A stretch of 64,000 nt of DNA from Bifidobacterium ruminantium DSM 6489 (GCF_000770925.1 NZ_JDTK01000009.1:37667-101666), one strand, 5' to 3'; positions 17,943 to 29,581 are shown, counted from the stretch's first letter. The notes: a model not told the origin generated them from the letters alone. Translations and numbers: made by a program.

Positions 17943-18644
17943 ATGACAGACGATGACGAACTGTTTGTGAACCAGGACGAGGTCGAGGGCACCGCAAGCG
18001 GCGTATGGAGCCGTATGCTGGCCGGCAATCGCAGATTCGCGGAAGGCAAGCCGGAACATCCGAACCGTGGCGTGGAAGCCCGGGAAGCGGCCATCGACAT
18101 GCACGATCCGGATGCGGCCGTGCTGAGCTGCTCCGACGCGCGCGTCAGCCCCGACATCATCTTCGATTCGGGCATCGGCGACCTGTTCACCGTGCGCACG
18201 GCCGGACAGGTCATCGACGACGCCGTGATCGCCAGTTTGGAATACGCGGTGGATGTGCTTGGCGTGCGACTTCTGGTGGTGCTTGGGCACCAGAATTGCG
18301 GTGCGATCAAGCAGGCGAGCAAGGAATACGAGGCGCTGCTTCACGAGCTGACGGCCGACGCGGAGGATTCACTGATGGCGGCCGACAGCATCGCCGATCT
18401 CGACGAGCGCATTCTCAACGCGGAATCATTGATGCTGCGCACCGTCGGCTTGTCGATTTGGCAGGCGCATGAATCGGAGCTCGAATCGGCGGAGGATTTC
18501 GAACGCGTGCATATCGCGCGCACCATCGAAGAGCTGGTGGATCGTTCCGACGTGATCCGCAAGGCGTTGGCCGAAGACCGGCTGATGATCACCGGCGCGC
18601 GTTACCAGCTTGATTCCGGCAAGGTCGAGGTTCTGAGCTTCTGA
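17943..18644 (+). CDS. Beta-carbonic anhydrase
   Basis: 233 residues. The zinc-site motifs CSDAR (Cys63, Asp65) and GHQNCGA (His116, Cys119) identify a beta-class enzyme interconverting CO2 and bicarbonate. Bicarbonate supply would serve PEP carboxylase encoded 3 kb upstream and other carboxylases; that link is inference. The middle and C-terminus carry an acidic insertion (DAEDSLMAADSIADLDERI). The start has AAGGGAG four bases before ATG. Confidence 0.95.
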   Translation: MTDDDELFVNQDEVEGTASGVWSRMLAGNRRFAEGKPEHPNRGVEAREAAIDMHDPDAAVLSCSDARVSPDIIFDSGIGDLFTVRTAGQVIDDAVIASLEYAVDVLGVRLLVVLGHQNCGAIKQASKEYEALLHELTADAEDSLMAADSIADLDERILNAESLMLRTVGLSIWQAHESELESAEDFERVHIARTIEELVDRSDVIRKALAEDRLMITGARYQLDSGKVEVLSF

Positions 18645-18746
18645 CGGTCGGCAGGCTGCGACGAACGACAGATCCGCACGTCACCCGCCGACAATAGACT
18701 AGGGTGCATTCAGAGAAGAAGAAGCCACTCTAGAAGGGGTTCTCAT

Positions 18747-21311
18747 ATGACCGCCCGACTTATCGTCACAGCGGAAGGCCGTAACTACCAGATAGATCCC
18801 AACCGCATCACCTCGATCGGACGCAGCGTCGACTGCGATGTGGTGCTGCGGGATCCGAAGGTCTCCCACCACCACGCACGGCTCAGCTACTCCCATCAGG
18901 GATGGATGCTGGAGGATCTGAACAGCACCAACGGACTGATCAGCCAGGGCATACGCGTGACGACGCTGAACATTACATCCTCCGTGGATGTGACCCTCAG
19001 CAGCAGCACCACGCTTCATTTCGAGCTGCAGCCGGAGCAGAACCGGGGAATCCTTCCCCCTACGCCTCCCACGCCACCGGCATCGCACACATCGGCGCCC
19101 CACACATCGGAGACGATGAAAGCCACGCCCGCGCCGGTATCATTGCCACCGCGCCCGGCACCGACGCCAACAGTCACGCCCTCACCTTCGCCGGCCCCAT
19201 CGCCCACGCCGGCCCCATCGCCCGCACCCACACAACCCCCAGCACCGGCGCCAACCATCAATCGCACGCCGACGCCAGACAGCACGACGCTCGCCGCACG
19301 GAACAACGAACAGACCATGCTGGCCGGCAAAATCCCGGACGGCAAGCGCCGAGCATCCGCCCCGCCCAAAGGCAAAGTCAAAGGATTCTTCGACCCCTCA
19401 GCCACGCAGTCGGGCATCATCGGCCGCTCGCCGAACTGCGTAATCACCATCAACGACGTCCTCGCATCCCGACGCCACTGCCAGGTGGAGGCCACGCCGA
19501 ACGGCATCCTGCTCACCGATCTCGGATCCGTCAACGGAACCTACGTCAACGGCCGCCGCGTGGCGAAGGTCTGGCTTGTGGAAGACGACGTGGTCTCCAT
19601 CGGAAACACCGATCTCATCGTGCACGACGGCATTCTGCAGGACCGCTCCCCCTACGCTCTGGAACAGGCCGTCATCGCGGAAGACATCGGACTGACCGTC
19701 AAAGGCGGAGCCAAACTGCTGCACGGCATCGACGCAGTATTCGCCAAAGGCACCCTGACCGCGGTCATCGGTCCTTCCGGCGCAGGCAAATCGACCTTCA
19801 CCTCCATTGTGGCAGGCCTCAACGAGCCGACCGAAGGTCACGTGTTCTTCGATGGCTACGACGTGCACGACAATATCGAATTGCTGCGATCCCGCATCGG
19901 CTTCGTGCCGCAGGACGACGTCGTGCATCGCAAGCTCACCGTCGACGCGGCGCTCGAATACGCGGCACGGCTGCGTCTGCCGAATTCCTCGAAAGCGGAA
20001 CGCCGCGAAATCATCGACAACGTGCTGGAGGAACTGGAGCTGACGGAACGTCGCAAGAATCGCATCGACCACTTGTCGGGCGGCCAGCGCAAACGCGTCT
20101 CCACCGCCATCGAACTGCTGACAGGCCCGGAGTTGCTCATCCTCGACGAGCCCACGTCCGGCCTCGACCCGGCCCTCGACCTGACCGTGATGAACATGCT
20201 GCGCAAGCTCGCCGACGCGGGCCGAATCGTTCTCGTCGTCACCCATTCGCTCTCATACGTCAACGACCTGTGCGACAACGTGCTCATGCTCGCCCCCGGC
20301 GGATACCCGTCGTTCTTCGGCACCACCAGCGAGCTTGAGCAGGCATTCCCCGGCAAACGCTGGGCGAACATCTTCACCGAGGTGACGGAGAATCCGCGCG
20401 AATCCCATTCCATCACCAAGCCGAAGGAGCTCACCGAACACGCCAAAAGCGTGGGCGCGCACCACACCGGACATGAGAAGCCTGCGAAGACCTTCCGCAT
20501 ACGGCAGACGCTGACGTTGATGACGCGTCAGCTTCATCTGGTGATCGCCGACCCGGGATTATTGGTTTTCCTGATTCTGCTGCCGATTCTGCTCGGTCTA
20601 CTTTCGATGGTCGTACCTGGTTCGAAGGGCTTCGGAAAGCCCGGCACCGATGCGATGACCGAGCCAAGCCAGCTGCTGGTGCTGGTGATCCTCGGCGTCT
20701 GCTTCATGGGTTCGGCGCTATCCGTGCGCGATATCGTCGCGGAACGGCCGATTTACAATCGCGAGCGCGCCGTCGGTCTGTCGCCGACGTCGTACACCTT
20801 GTCGAAATTGCTGGTACTCGGACTGGAGACCCTGTTGCAGTCCTGCATCCTCGTCACCGCCGTGATCATCGGCAAACCGAAACCGGACGAGGGCGTGCTC
20901 ACCGACAACGGCATACTAGAGTTGATCGTCATCGTGTGGCTTACTGCATGGGCTTCCGGCATGCTGGGCGCGGTCGGTTCCGCCTTGGTACGTTCCAGCG
21001 AGCAGACCATGCCGCTTTTGGTGGTGTTGGTCATGGCGCAGCTGGTGTTCAGCGGTGGCATGATTCCGGTCACGGGCCGTGATGGCCTGGATGAGGTCAG
21101 CCGTGTGTTTCCGGGACGTTGGGGCTTCGCCGCGGCGGCTTCGGACATCGACCTCAACAAGCTGGTTCCCACTTTGAAGAAGGATGATTTGTGGGCGCAC
21201 ACCACGGATCAGTGGTGGACCGACATTGCGGTGATGGCCGGCATGGTCGTCTTTCTTGCGATTGTGCTGCGCGTCTGCGTCAGCAATGCCGTCGCCAAGC
21301 ATATGAAGTAG
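18747..21311 (+). CDS. Two-FHA-domain ABC transporter, fused ATPase and permease
   Basis: 854 residues in one chain: FHA domain 1 (about 1-90, with ITSIGRSVDCDVVL), a Pro/Thr/Ala-rich linker (about 100-185), FHA domain 2 (about 205-285, with GIIGRSPNCVI and DLGSVNGTYVNG), an ABCG-like ATPase (about 305-540: Walker A GPSGAGKST at 342-350, signature LSGGQRKRV, Walker B LLILDEPTSGLD), then an ABC2-type permease with about six helices. FHA domains bind phosphothreonine, so control by a Ser/Thr kinase is expected; the kinase encoded at 58.4 kb is a candidate. The substrate is unknown. Confidence 0.93.
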   Translation: MTARLIVTAEGRNYQIDPNRITSIGRSVDCDVVLRDPKVSHHHARLSYSHQGWMLEDLNSTNGLISQGIRVTTLNITSSVDVTLSSSTTLHFELQPEQNRGILPPTPPTPPASHTSAPHTSETMKATPAPVSLPPRPAPTPTVTPSPSPAPSPTPAPSPAPTQPPAPAPTINRTPTPDSTTLAARNNEQTMLAGKIPDGKRRASAPPKGKVKGFFDPSATQSGIIGRSPNCVITINDVLASRRHCQVEATPNGILLTDLGSVNGTYVNGRRVAKVWLVEDDVVSIGNTDLIVHDGILQDRSPYALEQAVIAEDIGLTVKGGAKLLHGIDAVFAKGTLTAVIGPSGAGKSTFTSIVAGLNEPTEGHVFFDGYDVHDNIELLRSRIGFVPQDDVVHRKLTVDAALEYAARLRLPNSSKAERREIIDNVLEELELTERRKNRIDHLSGGQRKRVSTAIELLTGPELLILDEPTSGLDPALDLTVMNMLRKLADAGRIVLVVTHSLSYVNDLCDNVLMLAPGGYPSFFGTTSELEQAFPGKRWANIFTEVTENPRESHSITKPKELTEHAKSVGAHHTGHEKPAKTFRIRQTLTLMTRQLHLVIADPGLLVFLILLPILLGLLSMVVPGSKGFGKPGTDAMTEPSQLLVLVILGVCFMGSALSVRDIVAERPIYNRERAVGLSPTSYTLSKLLVLGLETLLQSCILVTAVIIGKPKPDEGVLTDNGILELIVIVWLTAWASGMLGAVGSALVRSSEQTMPLLVVLVMAQLVFSGGMIPVTGRDGLDEVSRVFPGRWGFAAAASDIDLNKLVPTLKKDDLWAHTTDQWWTDIAVMAGMVVFLAIVLRVCVSNAVAKHMK

Positions 21312-21391
21312 TTCCGCGAAAGCAGCTCCGCGTCGGTCTTCCCCCGCAGCCGCTCCCCCGCTTTGACATGCCGTTGCTTTAGATTGGAACC

Positions 21392-22756
21392 ATGTCACTT
21401 GGTTTGAACATCCTCCTGATTTTCGTATTCCTGCTGCTCGGCTCCGTGTTCGCCGGAACCGAGCTGGCGCTGGTCAGCCTGCGCGGATCGCAGATCGACC
21501 AGATGGAGCAGGAGGATGCCCGCGGCAAACGCGTGGCGCAGATCGCCCGCGACCCGAACACCTTCCTGTCCACCGTGCAAATCGGAGTGACGCTGTCCGG
21601 CTTCCTGTCTGCATCATTCGGCGAATCGTCGATCGCACCGTACGTCGTGCCGGTCGTCGAAAGTTGGGGGGTACCGCGTTCCGTGGCCGCCCCGCTGACC
21701 ACCATCGCGCTGACACTGATCATCTCGTATTGCTCGATCGTCATTTCCGAACTTGTGCCGAAGCGCATCGCCATGCAGCGCAATGAGCAGATTGCGCGCG
21801 CCGTGGTGCCGGCCATCCACGTGTTCGCCAAGGTCTGCAAGCCGATCATCTGGCTGATTGGCAAGAACACCAACGGCATCGTGCGTCTGCTCGGCTTCGA
21901 TCCGAACGAGACCGACAGCGAGGTGTCCGACGATGAGCTGCGCGTGTTGGTCAGCACCAACACCAACCTGAGCAAGGACGAACGCACCATCCTCGACGAT
22001 GTGTTCGACGCGTCCGAGACCATCGTGGCGGAGGTCATGCGTCCGCGTGCCGACGTCGCGTTCCTGGACGGCTCCATGCCGCTCGCGGAGGCCGCCGAGT
22101 ACGTACGCGAAATGCCGTATTCCCGCTACCCCGTCACCGGCAAGGATTTCGATGACGTGCTTGGTTTCGTGCATGTGCGCGACCTGCTCGACATCCGCGA
22201 TCCGAAGGCGAAAACCGTCGCCGACGTGACACGTGAGGGCATCTCCCTGCCGGGCACGTCCAAGCTGCTGCCGAGCCTCGAACTGCTGCGCAAGCGCGGC
22301 ATCCATCTGGCTGTGGTCATCGACGAATACGGCGGCACTGACGGTATCGTCACATTGGAGGATATGACCGAGGAATTGGTCGGCGATATCCGCGACGAAT
22401 ACGACCTGCCGGAGGAGAAGGGCGGCGAACGCACCGAACGCACCGCTTTCGTGAACGGTGTGGCCACCATCGAAGGCGGCATGACGATTGAGGATTTCGC
22501 GGATTTGACGGGCATCGAATTGGAGGACGGCCCGTATGAGACCGTCGCCGGCTATTTTTTGGCGCACACCGGCAAGATGGGCGAGGTCGGCGACGTGCTG
22601 CCGTCCGATGACGGCTACGACATGATTGTCACCAAAGTGGATGGCCGCCGCATCGAGACGGTGGAGGTGCGTAGGCACCAGTCCGGCGATGCCGGCCAAT
22701 CCGATGAGGCCAACGAGTCCGGAGAAACCTCCCCTACAGCACCACGTGCCGATTGA
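21392..22756 (+). CDS. Hemolysin/CorC family protein with DUF21 and CBS domains
   Basis: 454 residues. Order of domains: CNNM/DUF21 membrane domain with about four helices (about 1-180, starting LNILLIFVFLLLGSVFAGTELALVS), a pair of CBS domains (about 205-325, with EVMRPRADVAFLD and DEYGGTDGIVTLEDMTEE), and the CorC/HlyC C-terminal domain (about 345-425). The family is tied to magnesium or cobalt efflux rather than true haemolysis. The end overlaps the convergent metallopeptidase gene by 23 bases. Confidence 0.92.
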   Translation: MSLGLNILLIFVFLLLGSVFAGTELALVSLRGSQIDQMEQEDARGKRVAQIARDPNTFLSTVQIGVTLSGFLSASFGESSIAPYVVPVVESWGVPRSVAAPLTTIALTLIISYCSIVISELVPKRIAMQRNEQIARAVVPAIHVFAKVCKPIIWLIGKNTNGIVRLLGFDPNETDSEVSDDELRVLVSTNTNLSKDERTILDDVFDASETIVAEVMRPRADVAFLDGSMPLAEAAEYVREMPYSRYPVTGKDFDDVLGFVHVRDLLDIRDPKAKTVADVTREGISLPGTSKLLPSLELLRKRGIHLAVVIDEYGGTDGIVTLEDMTEELVGDIRDEYDLPEEKGGERTERTAFVNGVATIEGGMTIEDFADLTGIELEDGPYETVAGYFLAHTGKMGEVGDVLPSDDGYDMIVTKVDGRRIETVEVRRHQSGDAGQSDEANESGETSPTAPRAD

Positions 22757-23522
22757 TCTCCCGACGCAACTGCCTCCATTGCGGCAGATAGGCGCTCATA
22801 CGCCTCTGGAAGCCCTCTCCGTGCCCGTTCTCCCACAGGTGGGTCATCTCATGCACGAGCACGTATTCAAGGAATCTGGGGGCCATTAAACCAAGCTGCA
22901 GGTTGAGTCTGATCCGTCCGGTCCGCGGCGTGCACGATCCCCAGCGCGACGTCATGACGCGCAGCGTGATATGCGTCGGACCGCGGCCAATGATCGGCTG
23001 CCATTTTTCAAGCAGGGCCGGCAATTGCGATTCGATGCTGCGTCTCGCCCGCGCCTTGTTCTCATCCGTCCAGACGAATGTATGCGAATACGCGTGCGGA
23101 TCGTCGGACGGGCCGTGGGAGCCCGAATCGCCCGTTCCTGCCATTCCGGTGCCAATGGAATCGTTCATGCGCCGGAAGCCGCCTTCCGACGCGTTCTGCG
23201 CCGCGATCTGCGCATCCCTGGCCTGTAGCATGGTGCGTCTCGCCCGCTCGATCCACGGCTTGCGTTCCGCCACGAATCGCTCGACGGCGCCCGCCGCCAT
23301 CCGCTGCGGCGCGGAAACGACGATATCCGCGTTCGGCGGCTTGATACGTAGATACATGTTTTTGATGGGCTTTCTTACGATGGTCACACGCATTCCGGCG
23401 ATGTCCGTGGTCGTTGTAGAGATCACGCGATTGCGGCTGTTTCCGCGATAGCCAGCTCCCCTGCCGTTGCGTCCGCTCGTTATTCCGCCGCTGCCGCGTT
23501 GTCCGTTCGTCATGCCTCGCAT
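22734..23522 (-). CDS. YgjP-type (DUF45) metallopeptidase
   Basis: 262 residues. The zinc motif HEMTH (about 224-228) with a following His in ENGHGEGF (about 234) places it in the YgjP-like family. The conserved RWGSC block upstream (TSRWGSCTPRTGRIRLN) supports this. The first 40 residues are Gly/Arg-rich and probably disordered. The substrate is unknown. Its 3' end overlaps the CorC-type gene tail to tail, and it is divergent from tRNA-Ile. Confidence 0.9.
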   Translation of the reverse strand: MRGMTNGQRGSGGITSGRNGRGAGYRGNSRNRVISTTTTDIAGMRVTIVRKPIKNMYLRIKPPNADIVVSAPQRMAAGAVERFVAERKPWIERARRTMLQARDAQIAAQNASEGGFRRMNDSIGTGMAGTGDSGSHGPSDDPHAYSHTFVWTDENKARARRSIESQLPALLEKWQPIIGRGPTHITLRVMTSRWGSCTPRTGRIRLNLQLGLMAPRFLEYVLVHEMTHLWENGHGEGFQRRMSAYLPQWRQLRREINRHVVL

Positions 23523-23554
23523 TATGTCACGACACGCCGAAAAACGAGCGACAT

Positions 23555-23582
23555 TTGACTTTCCATGTAATTCAAGTATTAT
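23555..23582 (+). promoter_or_regulatory. Promoter of tRNA-Ile
   Basis: TTGACT (-35) and TATTAT (-10) with a 16-base spacer, ending 32 bases before the mature tRNA. Confidence 0.75.
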
Positions 23583-23614
23583 TTCAATTCGTTGTGTTCA
23601 AGACGCAGCAAGTT

Positions 23615-23688
23615 GGGCCCGTAGCTCAGGTGGTTAGAGCGCATCCCTGATAAGGATGAGGTCGGAGGTTCAAGTCCTCCCGGGCCCA
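23615..23688 (+). tRNA. tRNA-Ile (GAT)
   Basis: 74 bases. Acceptor stem GGGCCCG/CGGGCCC, D-arm TAGCTCAGGTGGTTAGAGC, anticodon loop CTGATAA with GAT, T-loop GGTTCAAGTCC, discriminator A, no encoded CCA. It has its own promoter and terminator. Confidence 0.97.
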
Positions 23689-23702
23689 CGTAGATGGTAA
23701 GG

Positions 23703-23723
23703 AAGCGGCGAAGCCGCTTTTTT
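23703..23723 (+). terminator. Terminator after tRNA-Ile
   Basis: AAGCGGC-GAA-GCCGCTT followed by T-run, between tRNA-Ile and the first tRNA-Ala. Confidence 0.85.
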
Positions 23724-23730
23724 CACCTAT

Positions 23731-23803
23731 GGGGCTATAGCGCAGCTGGTAGCGCATCTGCTTTGCAAGCAGAGGGTCGCCGGTTCGAACCCGGCTAGCT
23801 CCA
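23731..23803 (+). tRNA. tRNA-Ala (TGC)
   Basis: 73 bases with acceptor stem GGGGCTA/TAGCTCC, anticodon loop TTTGCAA carrying TGC, T-arm CCGGTTCGAACCCGG. One base separates it from the next tRNA gene. Confidence 0.97.
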
Positions 23804-23804
23804 C

Positions 23805-23877
23805 GGGGCTATGGCGCAGCTGGTAGCGCATCTCCATGGCATGGAGAGGGTCAGGGGTTCGAATCCCCTTAGCTCCA
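23805..23877 (+). tRNA. tRNA-Ala (GGC)
   Basis: 73 bases. Acceptor and D-arm sequences are the same as in the preceding tRNA-Ala, with anticodon loop ATGGCAT carrying GGC and a different T-stem (AGGGGTTCGAATCCCCT). A tandem duplication with anticodon divergence is likely. TGC plus GGC covers all Ala codons. Confidence 0.97.
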
Positions 23878-23882
23878 CAGAC

Positions 23883-23913
23883 AAAGGCTTCCGATGATTC
23901 GGAAGCCTTTTTT
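23883..23913 (+). terminator. Terminator of the tRNA-Ala pair
   Basis: 12-bp stem AAAGGCTTCCGA / TCGGAAGCCTTT with loop TGAT and six Ts, starting five bases after the second tRNA-Ala. Confidence 0.9.
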
Positions 23914-24024
23914 CATACCTGTCGGCAAGAGCCGGCGGAATCGGTGCAATCAGCGCAATCAGCCGAGCCGGCAGGGGAGAGGCGCCCGCTCAGTCGCGCG
24001 CGCCCGTTCGGACTTTCCGATTTT

Positions 24025-24471
24025 CTAGGCGTTCTGAGCGTTCTGCTTGGCAAGCTCGTCCCTGATCTGCTGCAGCAACAGAACGGTCTGTTCCTCGGCA
24101 GTGGGCTCCGCCGAAGCGGCCTCCTCATCGGCCTTCTTCTGCTCGGCAAGCTTGGTCTTGGCAAGCAGCGCCTCGGTCATGTCGCGGAATTTGTTGATCG
24201 GCACCAGAATGCAGAAATAGACGGCGACGGCGATGATGAGGAAATTCAGAATAGCGCCCAGCACTGCGCCGAACGAAACGGTCGCGCCGTTGAATGTGAT
24301 CGCCAGCAGACCATCCATGTTCGGCTTGCCGAAGATCATGGCGATGAACGGATTGATGACGCTGTTGACGATCGCGTTGACCACGGTGGTGACGGCACCG
24401 CCCATGACGACACCGACGGCCATGTCGATCATATTGCCGCGTGCGATGAATTTCTTGAATCCTTCGAACAT
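24025..24471 (-). CDS. mscL: Large-conductance mechanosensitive channel
   Basis: 148 residues, typical for MscL, the homopentameric valve opened by membrane tension in hypo-osmotic shock. The N-terminus MFEGFKKFIARGNMIDMAVGVVMGGA is the conserved start and pore helix region, followed by a second helix (FLIIAVAVYFCILVPINKF). The cytoplasmic tail is charged and ends in a helical bundle (LLLQQIRDELAKQ). CAGGAGC precedes the ATG. Confidence 0.97.
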   Translation of the reverse strand: MFEGFKKFIARGNMIDMAVGVVMGGAVTTVVNAIVNSVINPFIAMIFGKPNMDGLLAITFNGATVSFGAVLGAILNFLIIAVAVYFCILVPINKFRDMTEALLAKTKLAEQKKADEEAASAEPTAEEQTVLLLQQIRDELAKQNAQNA

Positions 24472-24633
24472 TTTTGCTCCTGTTCTGCATTCGCGATTCC
24501 GTGAATCGCGTCAATGGACAAATCTCTCTTTGGACGTGTCTCTCTTGCATGCCCGAATCCATTCTATATCCGCACGCTCCAGCCAAATCCTGAGCAATAT
24601 CTTGTGTGTCCCTCTACCATGCACATAGAATGA

Positions 24634-26022
<1,389 letters not shown>

Positions 26023-26057
26023 TCGCAATGATCCGCTGAACGTCGTTTCGGCTTTCC

Positions 26058-26125
26058 AAGCCGGTTCGCATCGATTCGAGCATTTCGGAGTATTCCGATA
26101 TTCGATTGATGCGGACCGGCTTTTT
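26058..26125 (+). terminator. gdhA terminator
   Basis: Long imperfect stem: AAGCCGG with GATGC-type arms pairing across to GACCGGCTT, with an inner CGGAGTATTCCG hairpin, then TTTT. It starts 35 bases after gdhA. Confidence 0.75.
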
Positions 26126-26168
26126 ACTGCCCACATATCCGGCTTGCACATCTGCCCGCGCATACAAA

Positions 26169-26201
26169 AAACGGCCCGCACCATACCGGTACGGGCCGTT
26201 T
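26169..26201. terminator. Terminator between gdhA and the DUF3566 gene
   Basis: Stem AAACGGCCCG / CGGGCCGTTT with an A-run on its left side, best oriented to end the minus-strand gyrB-gyrA-DUF3566 transcript. Confidence 0.75.
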
Positions 26202-26231
26202 ACGTAGCAGATCTCAGTAGATCCGTCCGAA

Positions 26232-26774
26232 TCAGTCGTCGCCGAGCGTCACATGCACGCCGCCGACCAACGTGCTCACCACGTTGTACAGCAACGTCAC
26301 GATGACCACCAGCAGGGTGATCAGCACCACTTCGACGATCGAGAAGATGGTGACCGCGCTCAGCACGGTGCTCAGCGAAAGCACGTTGGCGAGATCGAAT
26401 CCGCCCGCGTCAAGGCCGGTGGAGGAGACGATCTGCGCCACCTGATCGAACACGCCGGCCACGTCCAGAACCGTCCACAGCAAAGCCGCCGCGACGACTT
26501 GGATGATGCCGACCGCGATGGAAAGCATGAACGCCACCTTGGCCGCGGACCAGGCGTCGATACGGGTCAGGGACAGGCTCATGCGACGGGCACGCGGCGC
26601 GCTGCGACGAGCCACCTTGTCACGGACCTTCACACCGCTGGTCGAAGCCGCGGAAACGCCCTCATGCGCCTTGATCTGCTCTTTGCCGATCAATGGCTGG
26701 CTGGAAGCGGAACGAGCCACTCGCGGGGCGCTCTGGCCTCCATGCGACTGCTCTCTGTTGTTGTTCTCGCTCAT
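26232..26774 (-). CDS. DUF3566 membrane protein
   Basis: 180 residues from the ATG at 26774, chosen because AAGGAGC lies six bases upstream. A basic, flexible N-terminal third is followed by DUF3566: two long hydrophobic helices (AAKVAFMLSIAVGIIQVVAA and VEVVLITLLVVIVTLLYNV) around a short extracytoplasmic loop. The family sits next to gyrA in Actinobacteria (the position of Rv0007 in M. tuberculosis). Its role is not established. It is 74 bases after gyrA and may share its transcript. Confidence 0.88.
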   Translation of the reverse strand: MSENNNREQSHGGQSAPRVARSASSQPLIGKEQIKAHEGVSAASTSGVKVRDKVARRSAPRARRMSLSLTRIDAWSAAKVAFMLSIAVGIIQVVAAALLWTVLDVAGVFDQVAQIVSSTGLDAGGFDLANVLSLSTVLSAVTIFSIVEVVLITLLVVIVTLLYNVVSTLVGGVHVTLGDD

Positions 26775-26848
26775 CGTTGCTCCTTGCAAAATCTTGCCTG
26801 TTTCTAGCTGAGGCTATCAGTTTTCACAGACGATTGGCCACGCGGCTT

Positions 26849-29545
26849 TCACGCCGTCGCCGTCTCGCCGTCGCCCGGTTCGGCGGCGGTTTGCGCGGCG
26901 GATTCCTCCTGCGGTTCCTGCGATTCGGCGGCCGCGGTTTCCTGGGATTCCGTATTCTCCTGGGATTCCGCGGTCTCGTCCTCGTCCGTCTCCTCGTTGC
27001 GCGCGATGGAGATGATCTCGTCGTTCTTGTCCGGCTTGGCGAGCGTCACGCCCTGGGTGGTGCGTCCGGTGCGCTTGACTTCGGCCACGTTGGAACGGAT
27101 GACCTTGCCAGACTTCATGATGGCCATGATCTGGTCTTCTTCCTCCACGATCACGGCGCCCACCAGGGAGCCACGGCCTTCGGCGAGCTGCACGGCCTTG
27201 ACGCCGTAGCCGTTACGGCCCTGCAGACGGTATTCGCTGATGGCGGTGCGCTTGGCGAAGCCTTCGTTGGTGACCACGAGCAGGTCCTTGTCGGAGTCGC
27301 CCCACACCACGTCCATGGCCAGCAGTTCGTCGCCGTCGCGGAACTTCATGCCCTGCACGCCGGCAGTCTGGCGGCCCATCGGGCGCAGCTGCTCGTCGTT
27401 GGCTTCGAACTTCAGGCTCATGCCCTGCTTGGAGACGAGGATGATGTCGTCATCCGCGTTGCACAGCGCGGCGCCTATAAGCTCGTCCGCATTCTCGCCA
27501 TTCTCGTCGGTCATGAGGCGCACCGCGATGAGGCCACCCTGACGCGGGGAGTCGTATTCGGCCAGCGCGGTCTTCTTCACCTTGCCGGAACGGGTGGCGA
27601 GCACCAGGTACTTAGCCACGTCGTAGTTCGGAATCGACAGCACGGTCTGGATGGTCTCATCCGGGCCGAATTGCAGCAGGTTGGCCACATGCTGGCCCTT
27701 GGAATCGCGGGAGCCTTCCGGCAGCTCGTACGCCTTCAGACGGTACACGCGTCCCTTGTTGGTGAAGAACAGCAGCCAATTGTGCGTGCTGGTCAGGAAG
27801 AAGTGGTCGACCACATCGTCCTCGCGAAGCTTGGCGCCCTTGATGCCCTTGCCACCGCGGTGCTGGGCGCGGTATTCGTCGGCCTTGGTGCGCTTGATGA
27901 AGCCGGAGTGGGTCACGGTGACCACCACATTCTCCTCGGCGATCAGATCTTCGACGTTCATCTCGCCGGAGTACGGCAGGATCTTGGTACGACGGTCGTC
28001 ACCGTACTTGGCAACGATTTCGTCGAGCTCGTCGCCGACGATCTTGCGCTGACGCTCCGGCTTGGCGAGGATATCGTTGTAGTCGGCGATCTTGCGCATG
28101 AGCTCATTGTGCTCGTCGAGGATCTTCTGGCGTTCCAAAGCGGCCAGACGGCGCAGCTGCATGGCCAGGATGGCGTCCGCCTGCACCTCGTCCACGTCAA
28201 GCAAGTCCATAAGGCCCGTGCGGGCGGTCTCAGCGGACTCGGAGGCACGGATGAGGGCGATGACCTCATCGATCATGTCAAGGGCCTTCAGATAGCCCTG
28301 CAGGATGTGGTCGCGCTCCTCGGCCTCGCGCTTGAGGTATGCGGTACGGCGTGCGATGACCTCGAGCTGGTGGCTGATCCAATGGCGGATGAACGCGTCG
28401 AGGCTCAGCGTGCGCGGCACACCGTCGACCAGCGCCAGCATGTTGGCACCGAAGGTCTGCTGCAGCTGGGAATGCTTGTACAAGTTGTTGAGCACGACCT
28501 TCGGCACGGCGTCGCGCTTAAGCACCAGCACGAGACGCTGGCCGGTACGGCCGGAAGTTTCGTCACGCATATCGGCGATGCCTTGAATCTTGCCGTCACG
28601 CACCGCTTCGCGGATGGATACGACCAGACGATCAGGGTTCACCTGGTACGGCAGCTCGGTGATCACCAGGCACATACGGCCCTTGATCTCCTCGGTGTTC
28701 ACGACCGCGCGCATGGTGATCAGACCGCGGCCGGTGCGGTAGGCCTGTTCGATGCCCTTGTGACCGAGAATCGTTGCACCAGTAGGGAAGTCCGGCCCCT
28801 TGATGATGCGGATCAGGTTGTCGAGCAGTTCCTCACGGCTGACGTCCGGATGGTCGAGCGCCCAGTGCACGCCTTCGGCCACCTCACGCATGTTGTGCGG
28901 CGGGATGTTGGTTGCCATGCCGACGGCGATGCCGGACGAACCGTTGCACAGCAGGTTCGGGAAGCGGGCCGGCAGCACGGTCGGTTCCTGGGTCTTGCCA
29001 TCATAGTTCGGCAGGAAATCGACGGTGTCCTTGTCGATATCGCGCACCATTTCCATGGCAAGCGGCGCCATACGGCATTCGGTGTAACGCATTGCCGCGG
29101 CGGGATCATCGCCGGGGGAGCCGAAGTTGCCCTGGCCGTCAACCAGCGTGTATCGCATCGACCACGACTGCGCCATACGCACCAACGTGTCGTAGATGGC
29201 GGAATCGCCGTGCGGATGGTACTTGCCCATGACCTCGCCGACCACGCGGGCGCACTTGGAGTAGCCACGGTCGGGGCGGTAACCGCCGTCGTACATCGCG
29301 TAGATCACACGGCGATGCACCGGCTTCATGCCGTCGCGCACATCGGGGAGCGCGCGGTCGACGATCACGGACATGGCGTACGCCAGATAGGATTCGCGCA
29401 TCTCCTGCTGCAGATCCTTCTTCTGGACGCGTTCACCCACCATCAGGCCGTAGTCGGTGTTGTCGGCCTCCTGCGGGCTCAATGGTTCCATGGAACCATC
29501 CGGCACGAACTGGCCGTCTTCGTTGTTATTGTTTTCGTCTGCCAA
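26849..29545 (-). CDS. gyrA: DNA gyrase subunit A
   Basis: 898 residues. The DNA-cleaving Tyr is residue 154 in [10 protein letters not shown]. The quinolone-resistance region reads [11 protein letters not shown] (Ser115 and Asp119, the positions of E. coli Ser83 and Asp87), so it looks like the susceptible form. The GyrA box QGRNGYG is present in the C-terminal beta-pinwheel, followed by an acidic Glu/Gln/Thr-rich tail. With GyrB it introduces negative supercoils. It follows gyrB by 36 bases. Confidence 0.98.
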   Translation of the reverse strand: MADENNNNEDGQFVPDGSMEPLSPQEADNTDYGLMVGERVQKKDLQQEMRESYLAYAMSVIVDRALPDVRDGMKPVHRRVIYAMYDGGYRPDRGYSKCARVVGEVMGKYHPHGDSAIYDTLVRMAQSWSMRYTLVDGQGNFGSPGDDPAAAMRYTECRMAPLAMEMVRDIDKDTVDFLPNYDGKTQEPTVLPARFPNLLCNGSSGIAVGMATNIPPHNMREVAEGVHWALDHPDVSREELLDNLIRIIKGPDFPTGATILGHKGIEQAYRTGRGLITMRAVVNTEEIKGRMCLVITELPYQVNPDRLVVSIREAVRDGKIQGIADMRDETSGRTGQRLVLVLKRDAVPKVVLNNLYKHSQLQQTFGANMLALVDGVPRTLSLDAFIRHWISHQLEVIARRTAYLKREAEERDHILQGYLKALDMIDEVIALIRASESAETARTGLMDLLDVDEVQADAILAMQLRRLAALERQKILDEHNELMRKIADYNDILAKPERQRKIVGDELDEIVAKYGDDRRTKILPYSGEMNVEDLIAEENVVVTVTHSGFIKRTKADEYRAQHRGGKGIKGAKLREDDVVDHFFLTSTHNWLLFFTNKGRVYRLKAYELPEGSRDSKGQHVANLLQFGPDETIQTVLSIPNYDVAKYLVLATRSGKVKKTALAEYDSPRQGGLIAVRLMTDENGENADELIGAALCNADDDIILVSKQGMSLKFEANDEQLRPMGRQTAGVQGMKFRDGDELLAMDVVWGDSDKDLLVVTNEGFAKRTAISEYRLQGRNGYGVKAVQLAEGRGSLVGAVIVEEEDQIMAIMKSGKVIRSNVAEVKRTGRTTQGVTLAKPDKNDEIISIARNEETDEDETAESQENTESQETAAAESQEPQEESAAQTAAEPGDGETATA

Positions 29546-29581
29546 TTTCTTAATCCTTGCCTAGAAGTCCTCGCAAAGCCC

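Noticed and set aside
23615..23877. tRNA-Ile and tRNA-Ala as part of an rRNA operon spacer
   Set aside because: No 16S or 23S sequence lies on either side, and tRNA-Ile has its own promoter and terminator. The pair is more likely the relic of the gyrA-ileT-alaT order of Actinobacteria.
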